Shown in pieces: positions 9,798 to 16,043 of a stretch of DNA of 64,000 nucleotides. The notes under the pieces were generated by a model. The model searched no databases. It worked only from the letters and a program-made list of their open reading frames with translations, and was not told the DNA's origin. The number at the start of each line of letters is the position of its first letter. Positions within the stretch are counted from its first letter, which is position 1. A program made the translations under genes and the position numbers. Source of the DNA: Lachnospiraceae bacterium (GTDB taxonomy: Bacteria > Bacillota > Clostridia > Lachnospirales > Lachnospiraceae); the NCBI GenBank assembly GCA_021771695.1, contig JAETON010000004.1:1-64000 (forward strand), in the 5' to 3' direction.

Positions 9798-10454
9798 TCA
9801 TTCACTGCCTTTCAAAAAATCTTTCAATTTTTTATCTTTTTTCAACGCTTTTTCATACTCATTATTAATTTTATCAGTTAAATCTCTGATTTCCTGATGA
9901 TTTAAACTTTGTTTTTTGGCGTTTCTCATCTCATCTGTATAATGTTCTTCATTGTTGTAAATGACAAAAGACTTGCCTTTTTTTACAATATAATATGGTG
10001 TCATCCCCGGTGCCAGCGTATCAATACCTTTGATTTTTAATTGATATGTAACATATACAAGAAAAGAATTCTGGTCTGCACCATACTCTGCCTTATAAGA
10101 TAAATCCCGGTATTCCTCCACATACTGACTTAAACTTTCCTGTCTTTGGCGAAGTTCTATATCATCCTCTACCATAGGTTTTAAAGCATTTAAATCATTC
10201 TTCTGCATATATTCATAATAATCTGCCATGAAGCTTTTTACTTCTGTGAATTCATCTTCTTTTTCCTCTTTGGTATCTTCTTTCGGTGCAATCGTCTCTG
10301 TACTGCCATTAGAACTTTCTTCCCGAAATATTTTTTCATTTGTAATCTTGTCCGTATGAAGCTGGTCCAATTTTAAAAATAACAAAAAACAGGCAGCAAA
10401 AAAGAATACCCAGCTAAATACGATAATAACAATTGTTGATTTTTTTAATTTCAA
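9798..10454 (-). CDS. Single-pass membrane protein of unknown function
   Basis: I do not recognise this 218-aa protein. One membrane segment lies at residues 8-28, then an acidic Glu/Lys/Thr-rich linker (about 35-70), then a mixed alpha/beta domain (about 70-165) whose pattern (helices followed by strands such as FLVYVTYQLKIKG) could be NTF2-like, and a highly charged helical tail. It is probably anchored in the membrane with the domain outside. The start is a TTG 7 nt after GGAGG. It heads the unit with the RlmH-like and DUF2156 genes and is divergent from rlmH. Confidence 0.6.
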   Translation of the reverse strand: MKLKKSTIVIIVFSWVFFFAACFLLFLKLDQLHTDKITNEKIFREESSNGSTETIAPKEDTKEEKEDEFTEVKSFMADYYEYMQKNDLNALKPMVEDDIELRQRQESLSQYVEEYRDLSYKAEYGADQNSFLVYVTYQLKIKGIDTLAPGMTPYYIVKKGKSFVIYNNEEHYTDEMRNAKKQSLNHQEIRDLTDKINNEYEKALKKDKKLKDFLKGSE

Positions 10455-10500
10455 AATAAATCCTCCAGTCCATAAACAGTATCACCTGAGATTTCTCTCT

Positions 10501-10528
10501 ATTATACCATTTTTGAAAATAAAGGCAA
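10501..10528 (-). promoter_or_regulatory. Promoter of the membrane protein/RlmH-like/DUF2156 unit
   Basis: Minus-strand TTGCCT (10523-10528) and TATAAT (10501-10506) are spaced 16 bp apart. A TGG just before the -10 makes it an extended -10 element. It lies back to back with the rlmH promoter in the same short intergenic region. Confidence 0.55.
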
Positions 10529-10563
10529 AGAAATTTAAAAAAAAGTAAAAGCAGATTCTAAAA

Positions 10564-10592
10564 TTGACAATAAGTTCAGAAAAATATAACAT
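10564..10592 (+). promoter_or_regulatory. Promoter of the truncated rlmH
   Basis: TTGACA (10564-10569) and TAACAT (10587-10592) are separated by 17 bp. The predicted transcript start lies about 25 nt before the ATG, which has AAGGAG 6 nt upstream. The signals show that the shortened rlmH is still equipped for expression. Confidence 0.65.
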
Positions 10593-10622
10593 AGATACCA
10601 TCAAAATATGAAGGAGACTGTC

Positions 10623-11069
10623 ATGAAACTGCAAATTATCTGTGTTGGAAAATTAAAAGAAGATTATTTAAAAAAATTGATTTCACATTATGCAAAAGAA
10701 ATACAAAAAAAATATGCTTTTGAAATCATAGAACTTCCAGATGAAAAAACACCAGACAACGCCAGTAAAAAAGAAGAGTTAAAAATAAAAGAAACCGAAG
10801 GAAAACGTATTTTATCAAAAATTCCTCCGGACAGCTTTGTAATTCCATTGTGTATTGAGGGAAAACCCTTTTCTACCAAAGAGTTTCAACAAAAGTGGCA
10901 AAATCTTTTACAAAGCAATATTCCTTGTACCACATTTATCATTGGCGGTTCCCTTGGATTATCAAAAGAAGTGGTCTCCCGCGGCAAATTGAAACTGAGC
11001 TTTAGCAAAATGACATTCCCTCACCAACTAATGCGCTTGATTTTAATTGAACAATTAAGCCTGCTCTAA
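10623..11069 (+). CDS. rlmH: RlmH 23S rRNA (pseudouridine-1915-N3)-methyltransferase lacking its C-terminal tail
   Basis: The first 144 of 148 residues match RlmH closely: VGKLKEDY at the N-terminus, the SAM loop FIIGGSLGLS (105-114) and LSFSKMTFPHQLMRLILIEQ (125-144). The family then normally continues with about 15 more residues ending YRAF.I..GEPYHK. Here the protein ends LSLL. None of the three plus frames restores the tail, so this is not a simple frameshift. The last 15 bp overlap the convergent thioesterase stop. The gene keeps a consensus promoter, AAGGAG ribosome site and terminator, so it is probably expressed. The missing tail occurs in the RlmH-like paralogue at 9.4-9.8 kb. Function alone is doubtful. 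Confidence 0.85.
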   Translation: MKLQIICVGKLKEDYLKKLISHYAKEIQKKYAFEIIELPDEKTPDNASKKEELKIKETEGKRILSKIPPDSFVIPLCIEGKPFSTKEFQQKWQNLLQSNIPCTTFIIGGSLGLSKEVVSRGKLKLSFSKMTFPHQLMRLILIEQLSLL

Positions 11070-11468
11070 TGCAGCTTCAAACATCCGGTAAATTTCCGGG
11101 TGTTCTTTTTTAACATTGATTGGCTTTAAATCCTTCGTCACCATTCCATGAGTTGTTTTTCCTGTTGCAATCAAGTCCTCTCCTCTTGTTACTTTATAGG
11201 AAAATTCAAGACGTACAGGTGTCAGTTTCGTAAGTAATGTATGAATCTGCAGTTGATCTTCATAAAATGCTGCCTTTTTATATTTACATTCCAACCCTGT
11301 CAATGGTGTAATAATTCCTTTCTTTTCTACTTCTGTATAAGTAATACCTGCTGCTTTGATATAATGTGTTCTTGCCAATTCAAACCAAACTGCATAATTA
11401 CTGTGATGAGCGATGCCCATTTGATCTGTCTCTGCATACCGCACTTCAATTGTTGAAATATGTTCCAT
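11055..11468 (-). CDS. Acyl-CoA thioesterase, YbgC/4HBT hot-dog family
   Basis: The 137-aa protein has the hot-dog-fold signature VRYAETDQMGIAHHSNY at residues 9-25, with the family Asp (in TDQMG) and the following Asn-Tyr and FELAR elements. Members hydrolyse short- or aryl-acyl-CoAs in the cytosol. It has its own TTGACA/TACAAT promoter. Its 3' end overlaps the convergent rlmH by 15 bp, and the rlmH terminator lies inside its last codons. The physiological acyl-CoA is not evident. Confidence 0.88.
   Translation of the reverse strand: MEHISTIEVRYAETDQMGIAHHSNYAVWFELARTHYIKAAGITYTEVEKKGIITPLTGLECKYKKAAFYEDQLQIHTLLTKLTPVRLEFSYKVTRGEDLIATGKTTHGMVTKDLKPINVKKEHPEIYRMFEAALEQA
11080..11111 (+). terminator. 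rlmH terminator embedded in the thioesterase coding sequence
   Basis: Arms AACATCCGG (11080-11088) and CCGGGTGTT (11096-11104) pair over 9 bp with one G-U, followed by CTTTTTT. It begins 11 nt after the rlmH stop and lies entirely within the 3' coding end of the opposite-strand thioesterase. Confidence 0.6.
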
Positions 11469-11494
11469 GATACAGCCTCCCTGCTTTTTTCTTT

Positions 11495-11523
11495 ATTGTA
11501 ATCAATCTAATTTTTCTTGTCAA
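11495..11523 (-). promoter_or_regulatory. Promoter of the thioesterase gene
   Basis: Minus-strand TTGACA (11518-11523) and TACAAT (11495-11500) are 17 bp apart. The -35 box lies within the 3' end of the upstream MATE gene. The ribosome site GGGAGG follows before the ATG. Confidence 0.65.
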
Positions 11524-12868
11524 AACATCCTTCCTTCTTTTTCTCCCCTAAAATACGACGGTACAAGAAAATAGCAGTGCCTGCTGCCACAAATTCAGCA
11601 ATCCAAAAAGCATTCCATGTTCCATCTGCCCCAAAAATGTTTCCCATAATATATGCGGCTGGTATAATGACGATAACATATCGAATCAAAGATATGGAAA
11701 ATGACTGCACACCTTTTCCAAGAGCCTCAAAAGCTCCTGCCGATACTACAGACACGGAAGACACAAGAAATCCAACACTGATAATCCGTAATGCTTTTGT
11801 TCCAATTTGTACTGTCTCTGGATTAGAAGTAAACATTTTCATCAGTGTCCCCGGAATTCCTAAACATAAAACAGTTCCAAAAACCATAATCGACGCAATC
11901 ATCAACATGGATATTTTATAAATTTTCTGTACTCTTTCATACTCTCCCGCACCATAATTGTAACTAAGCAGTGGACGCATTCCTTGTACAACACCATTTG
12001 CAGTTAAATATAAAAATGTTTGTAATTTGTAATAAATTCCAAGAACCACAACATAACTTTGAGAAAATGCAGAAAGCAGTCCATTGAAAGCAGAAACCAA
12101 AACAGATGGAAGTGCCATATTTAAGGTTGCAGGAATGCCGATAGAATATATCCGAAAGCAAAGTTCCCGATTTAATTTTACATATTTCTTTGATAACTGC
12201 ACATCTAGAGGACGGTAAATGTAAAACCATAAATAAATAAACAATGTTGCTGTCTGTCCAATTCCCGTTGCCAAAGCAGCTCCTTGTATCCCTAATTTCG
12301 GCATTGGCCCAAGACCAAATATAAAAATCGGATCTAATATGATATTAATAATACATCCGCTTAATAAACTAATCATTGTAATTGTCATTTTACCAACTGC
12401 TTGAAAAATCTTTTCAAATGTAATTCCTGCCATAATAATTACAGAAAAGCACAAAACGATTACAGAGTACCGCATTCCCATATCTATTACTTCTTGATTG
12501 GAAGTAAACATTTTTAAAAACCAAGACATAGCCAAAAGCCCAAGAACATTTAAAATGACTCCATGGATAATATTTAAGATCATTCCCTGTGTAACTGCTG
12601 CATCCGCCCTCTCTTTTTCACCAGCTCCCAAATGTAACGCAGCCACTGCATTAATTCCAACACCAATACCAACTGCAATAGACATAATTAAATTCTGTAC
12701 CGGATATACCAAAGACAACGCTGTCATTGCATTTTCGCTAATTTTTGCAACGAAAATACTATCTACGATATTGTAAAGTGAATTGACAAACATAGAAATA
12801 ATCATCGGCAGCGCCATTTTCATTAACAATGGCAGTATTTTACTTTCTTTCATATAAGTTTGATTCAT
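11507..12868 (-). CDS. MATE family efflux transporter (first copy)
   Basis: The 453-aa integral membrane protein has about 12 hydrophobic segments and the MATE-typical N-terminus KILPLLMKMALPMIISMFVN, with a duplicated internal organisation. Such proteins export drugs or metabolites using a sodium or proton gradient. AAGGAAGG lies 9 nt before the ATG. No convincing promoter lies between this gene and the strong hairpin about 25 nt upstream, so its transcription may depend on read-through from the tRNA-Arg unit. It is only distantly similar to the second MATE at 13.2-14.6 kb. Confidence 0.9.
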   Translation of the reverse strand: MNQTYMKESKILPLLMKMALPMIISMFVNSLYNIVDSIFVAKISENAMTALSLVYPVQNLIMSIAVGIGVGINAVAALHLGAGEKERADAAVTQGMILNIIHGVILNVLGLLAMSWFLKMFTSNQEVIDMGMRYSVIVLCFSVIIMAGITFEKIFQAVGKMTITMISLLSGCIINIILDPIFIFGLGPMPKLGIQGAALATGIGQTATLFIYLWFYIYRPLDVQLSKKYVKLNRELCFRIYSIGIPATLNMALPSVLVSAFNGLLSAFSQSYVVVLGIYYKLQTFLYLTANGVVQGMRPLLSYNYGAGEYERVQKIYKISMLMIASIMVFGTVLCLGIPGTLMKMFTSNPETVQIGTKALRIISVGFLVSSVSVVSAGAFEALGKGVQSFSISLIRYVIVIIPAAYIMGNIFGADGTWNAFWIAEFVAAGTAIFLYRRILGEKKKEGCFDKKN

Positions 12869-12892
12869 TATTTTTAACCTTCCTTTCCTAAT

Positions 12893-12953
12893 AAAAGAAA
12901 AAGACTATAGATTCCTGTTTAAAGCTCAGAAACAGTAAAATCTATAGTCTTTT
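12893..12953 (-). terminator. Strong hairpin between tRNA-Arg and the MATE gene
   Basis: A perfect 15-bp stem (arms 12899-12913 and 12939-12953) contains an inner 6-bp stem (12915-12920 with 12930-12935). On the minus strand it is followed by a U-rich tract. It begins about 40 nt after tRNA-Arg and ends about 25 nt before the MATE start, so it is either the tRNA terminator or an attenuator for the exporter. Confidence 0.8.
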
Positions 12954-12992
12954 ATTTTAAGACAACGAATATTCAATTCATCCAAAATATAA

Positions 12993-13065
12993 TGCACCAG
13001 GCGGGAGTCGAACCCGCGGCCAACAGCTTCGGAGGCTGCCACTCTATCCACTGAGTTACTGGTAC
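12993..13065 (-). tRNA. tRNA-Arg (anticodon CCG)
   Basis: The 73-nt minus-strand sequence folds into a full cloverleaf. The acceptor GTACCAG pairs with CTGGTGC, the D stem is ACTC/GAGT, the anticodon stem is GCAGC/GCTGT with loop CTCCGAA, and the T arm is GCGGG-TTCGACT-CCCGC. Anticodon CCG reads the arginine codon CGG. The discriminator is A and the 3' CCA is not encoded, so it must be added after transcription. Confidence 0.95.
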
Positions 13066-13077
13066 ATAAGCTATATT

Positions 13078-13106
13078 ATATTACAATAACTCGAGATATT
13101 TTGCAA
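13078..13106 (-). promoter_or_regulatory. Promoter of tRNA-Arg
   Basis: Minus-strand TTGCAA (13101-13106) and TAATAT (13078-13083) are spaced 17 bp apart, with the mature tRNA 5' end 13 nt below the -10 box. This fits a short 5' leader. Confidence 0.55.
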
Positions 13107-13170
13107 GTCTTTTTTCATTTCTGTATGGCATCCCAATGAATCGATTGATAAATTCTGTTACGGAATGTTT

Positions 13171-14559
13171 CTATGCATCTTTCACTATTTCATCCATATG
13201 TACAGCCGCAATTTCAGACGTATAAAACATTTTCCTTGCTGTTTTCTTATATAGAACGTATGCAATGATTAAAGAAATCACATCAGCGGCAGGCTGTGTC
13301 CATACCAATCCTGTCATTCCCATAATCGCTTTCAACAGGAATGCAACAGGAATAAATATAATCCCCTGTCTGCTCACATTGATAATAAGGGCTGATGTTA
13401 CTGCACCCATAGCTTGAAGAGCATTCGTAAGCACATAGAACACACCAAACAATATGCTTGTAGTGAGCAGTATCCTTGAAAACTGCACGGCATATCCAAA
13501 GGCGATAGAATCCGTTAGAAATGCACTGACAACCTGATTCGTAAACAGATAGCAGATTCCGGTTAAAATCACACTCAACAGAAAGGCAAATATTAATGAA
13601 AATCTTAATATCTTTTTGAAGCGTTCCCATAATTTGGCACCTACGCAATATCCCAAAATCGGCTGAACACCCTGACCTAATCCCATACAGGCCATACCCG
13701 TAATGGTAACAACTTTCATTGCAACGCCCATAGCCGCAATCGCCATATCCCCGTATTCCGACATCTGGCTGTTAATGATGATTTGAGAAACACTCATAAG
13801 CACAGAACCGAGGGCAGCAGGCACACCAATGGCGAGGACAGCACTTGCAACCTTATCTTTTACTGTGAACTTTTTAATACTGATGCTGAGTGATGATTTT
13901 CCGCTGAGAAAATATAGGATATAATATCCTGCACCAACAACATTTCCTATTACCGTGGCAATTGCCGCACCCGCTATGTTCCAGCCAAATCCTAATATTA
14001 GAATCGGGTCAAGAATTACATTTAATAAATTACCGATAAGAGTTCCCATCATGGCTTTTGTTGATTCCCCCTCTGTTCTTATTATATTGGAATAACAGTT
14101 GGATATCAACACAAACGGTCCGCAGCATACAACAATCATCAAATAAGTTTTTGCCAAATTCCAAGTATCTGTACTTGCACCCACCAATGATAAAATAGGC
14201 TCAATAAAAACAAGCATACAAACTGACATCATAACACCAACTGCTGTACATCCCCACATACAAAACGAGGAAACCTGTTTTGCATATTCCGTTCTACCTT
14301 CACCCATAGCTCTTGATATAACAGAAGTACCGCCAATACCAAACATCGTTCCCAACGCCATAAATATTAAAAAAACAGGTGTCGCCAAGGATACTGCTGC
14401 TACTTGTAAATCATTATGTGTTTGGCCAATAAAAAAGGTATCTGCCAAATTATAGACCAATACCATCAGCATAGCTGCCATAGCAGGCAATGCGTTTTTG
14501 AATACAGCCTCAGATACAGGCGCATTACTGAAAAGTTCCATAGATTTTTTGTTATTCAT
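13171..14559 (-). CDS. MATE family efflux transporter in a marR unit
   Basis: The protein (462 aa from the chosen start) has about 12 membrane helices and MATE hallmarks such as NLADTFFIGQTHND and the loop GGTSVISRAMGEG. It presumably exports a toxic compound sensed by the adjacent MarR repressor. The start at 14559 has GGAGG 7 nt upstream. The frame is open back to 14652, overlapping the marR stop, but that ATG has a poor ribosome site, and the extra 31 codons contain a probable operator palindrome. No clear terminator follows before the tRNA promoter. Confidence 0.9.
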   Translation of the reverse strand: MNNKKSMELFSNAPVSEAVFKNALPAMAAMLMVLVYNLADTFFIGQTHNDLQVAAVSLATPVFLIFMALGTMFGIGGTSVISRAMGEGRTEYAKQVSSFCMWGCTAVGVMMSVCMLVFIEPILSLVGASTDTWNLAKTYLMIVVCCGPFVLISNCYSNIIRTEGESTKAMMGTLIGNLLNVILDPILILGFGWNIAGAAIATVIGNVVGAGYYILYFLSGKSSLSISIKKFTVKDKVASAVLAIGVPAALGSVLMSVSQIIINSQMSEYGDMAIAAMGVAMKVVTITGMACMGLGQGVQPILGYCVGAKLWERFKKILRFSLIFAFLLSVILTGICYLFTNQVVSAFLTDSIAFGYAVQFSRILLTTSILFGVFYVLTNALQAMGAVTSALIINVSRQGIIFIPVAFLLKAIMGMTGLVWTQPAADVISLIIAYVLYKKTARKMFYTSEIAAVHMDEIVKDA

Positions 14560-14582
14560 TCTCAAATCCTCCATATGTATTT

Positions 14583-14598
14583 CAATTGCTTGCGATTG
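14583..14598. promoter_or_regulatory. Candidate MarR operator before the MATE gene
   Basis: The plus strand reads CAATTGCTTGCGATTG, an imperfect palindrome of form CAATNGCNNGCNATTG. The same form occurs at the marR promoter (15128-15143). An additional half site GCGATTGATA follows at 14606-14615. Its position 25-40 nt upstream of the MATE start suggests local control of the exporter. Confidence 0.5.
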
Positions 14599-14648
14599 AT
14601 AGTATGCGATTGATAAATTTTGTTTTAATGCCTGCGTCAGACAGGCAT

Positions 14649-15080
14649 TCATTTCCTTTGGATAGATTCATTTACTTTTCTAAGCAGTAAGTAAAAGGCA
14701 TCCCTTTCATTTTCAGTAAGAGAGGATAGGAGTTCTGTTTCCGTTTGCTCCATCTCTGTCTCGGCGTCAGTACAATATTGCACACCTAAGGCCGTGATTT
14801 CAACGAATTTCATCCTTTTATCCTCTTTGTCCTCTGAAACAGCTACCAGTTCTTTTTGCTCCAAGCGTGAAATCAATCCGACTGTAGTAGATTGAGCTAA
14901 TGTAAGCCTTTTTTCCAATTCCTTGAACGAAAGCTTTTTCTCAGGTACATTGATGAGAGTTATCAGTACATTCATCTGCGAAAAAGTTAGTCCTTTTTTC
15001 TTCAACTGATTATTTCCACTTTTCTCCAAAATATTATGAATCTGATGAATCAATAAACCACATTTTTCTCTTTGTGCCAC
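14649..15080 (-). CDS. MarR family transcriptional regulator
   Basis: This winged helix-turn-helix repressor (143 aa) is typical of MarR proteins that release DNA when a phenolic or drug-like ligand binds. The recognition region FKELEKRLTLAQSTTVGLISRLEQKELV and wing EDKEDKRMKFVEIT are visible. I chose the GTG at 15080 with GGAGGG 5 nt upstream. The in-frame ATG at 15104 overlaps the -10 box of the promoter, so it cannot lie in the transcript from that promoter. The downstream MATE exporter is the obvious target, and two matching palindromes support autoregulation plus control of the exporter. Confidence 0.9.
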   Translation of the reverse strand: MAQREKCGLLIHQIHNILEKSGNNQLKKKGLTFSQMNVLITLINVPEKKLSFKELEKRLTLAQSTTVGLISRLEQKELVAVSEDKEDKRMKFVEITALGVQYCTDAETEMEQTETELLSSLTENERDAFYLLLRKVNESIQRK

Positions 15081-15102
15081 CCAATCCCTCCAATCTGAAT
15101 TC

Positions 15103-15130
15103 ATTATATCACAACTTTCTAAGAAGTCAA
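15103..15130 (-). promoter_or_regulatory. marR promoter
   Basis: Minus-strand TTGACT (15125-15130) and a perfect TATAAT (15103-15108) are 16 bp apart. The -35 box overlaps the palindrome at 15128-15143, a position suited to repression. Confidence 0.7.
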
Positions 15131-15143
15131 TAGCAAGCGATTG
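15128..15143. promoter_or_regulatory. Candidate MarR operator at the marR promoter
   Basis: The plus strand reads CAATAGCAAGCGATTG, again CAATNGCNNGCNATTG. It overlaps the marR -35 box by three bases. The shared pattern with 14583-14598 supports it as the binding site of the encoded MarR; binding is inferred. Confidence 0.55.
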
Positions 15144-15180
15144 ATTTTAAATAAGCAGCAAAGCGTTTACACCCTGCCGC

Positions 15181-15834
15181 TTAACTGTTCAAAAACCGTC
15201 TTTGCCATTTTGCATTTCCAACAGATATGAAACTCCCATCACCAATTCCCAATGCTGTTTTTGCAAGCATATCTGCCAAATCATTATATTTGTCATTGGA
15301 ATGTCCTTTTACTTTTATAAACTTCACTTGAAGTTTTGACTTCATTTGCTCATAAAACTCTTTGTATGTACGTGTTCCCTCTTTATTTGTTTTCCATTCA
15401 CCTGTACACCATTTCTGGATTCCCTCATAATCATAATAAATCACCAGTTTAGAAAAATGATTTTGAACAGCATACCGCATAGCTGCCTCTGATCCTTTAA
15501 TCTCTCCTGCTACATTTCTCATAGACGCCAATTCTCGATTCTCAAATTTTTCTGCATAATAGGTTTCTTCTCCATTAAAAAGCAGTACCATGCCATAAGA
15601 AAATTCTTTTTGGGAATTGTCGTAACTTCCGTCTACATAAGCAATCAATGTATTTTCATCAATTTCCATTTGTTCATTTTGACTGGGATTCATAAACTCC
15701 TTCGCTTCATCTAATGTTTGAAAACTCTTGTATTGCGCACTGGAAAAGCCTGATGTCTGTGCCTTGCATTCATCCCATGTCTGATATATTCCGGGCTTTC
15801 TGCCCTTTTTTACTGCATAAAATTTTTTTGCCAT
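15181..15834 (-). CDS. rnhA: Ribonuclease HI with N-terminal viroplasmin domain
   Basis: The 217-aa enzyme cleaves RNA in RNA-DNA hybrids. Residues 1-48 form a caulimovirus viroplasmin-type hybrid-binding domain (FYAVKKGRKPGIYQTWDEC). The RNase H domain follows with the catalytic acids in YVDGSYD, AGEIKGSEA, YYDYEGIQKW and NDLADMLAK. This two-domain arrangement is common in Clostridia and in eukaryotic RNase H1. It has its own promoter and lies next to, but apart from, the marR unit. Confidence 0.93.
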   Translation of the reverse strand: MAKKFYAVKKGRKPGIYQTWDECKAQTSGFSSAQYKSFQTLDEAKEFMNPSQNEQMEIDENTLIAYVDGSYDNSQKEFSYGMVLLFNGEETYYAEKFENRELASMRNVAGEIKGSEAAMRYAVQNHFSKLVIYYDYEGIQKWCTGEWKTNKEGTRTYKEFYEQMKSKLQVKFIKVKGHSNDKYNDLADMLAKTALGIGDGSFISVGNAKWQRRFLNS

Positions 15835-15869
15835 ATTTTCCTTATCCTTTCTGGGAACAATTTGGTCTT

Positions 15870-15898
15870 ATTTTACTATGTCTGCGGTTTATTGTAAA
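15870..15898 (-). promoter_or_regulatory. Promoter of rnhA
   Basis: Minus-strand TTTACA (15893-15898) and TAAAAT (15870-15875) are separated by 17 bp, about 35 nt before the rnhA start. Confidence 0.55.
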
Positions 15899-15989
15899 TC
15901 TCTTTTCCACTAAAAATATAGTTATATAGATATTGCATATATTCAAACATTTTTAGAATCGTCTTTCTGTAGATATTGTTTGCAAAATA

Positions 15990-15998
15990 TGGTATAAT
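15990..15998 (+). promoter_or_regulatory. Extended -10 promoter of glgA
   Basis: The sequence TGGTATAAT is an extended -10 element. No good -35 box lies 17 bp upstream, as is common for extended -10 promoters. The predicted start is about 40 nt before the glgA ATG. Confidence 0.55.
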
Positions 15999-16043
15999 TA
16001 ATTAAAAATTTTGGAATATTTGAATAAATTTTGGAGGTGTCAA

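Noticed and set aside
11069-11130. Frameshift that would restore the RlmH tail
   Set aside because: The other two plus frames after residue 144 contain no YRA or PYHK-like codons, so a sequencing error by one or two bases cannot explain the truncation.
11507-14559. Recent tandem duplication of the two MATE genes
   Set aside because: The two proteins share only family features; their N-termini, lengths and loops differ too much for a recent duplication.
14560-14652. N-terminal extension of the second MATE protein overlapping marR
   Set aside because: The ATG at 14652 has a poorly placed ribosome site, the extension is not MATE-like, and GGAGG supports the start at 14559.
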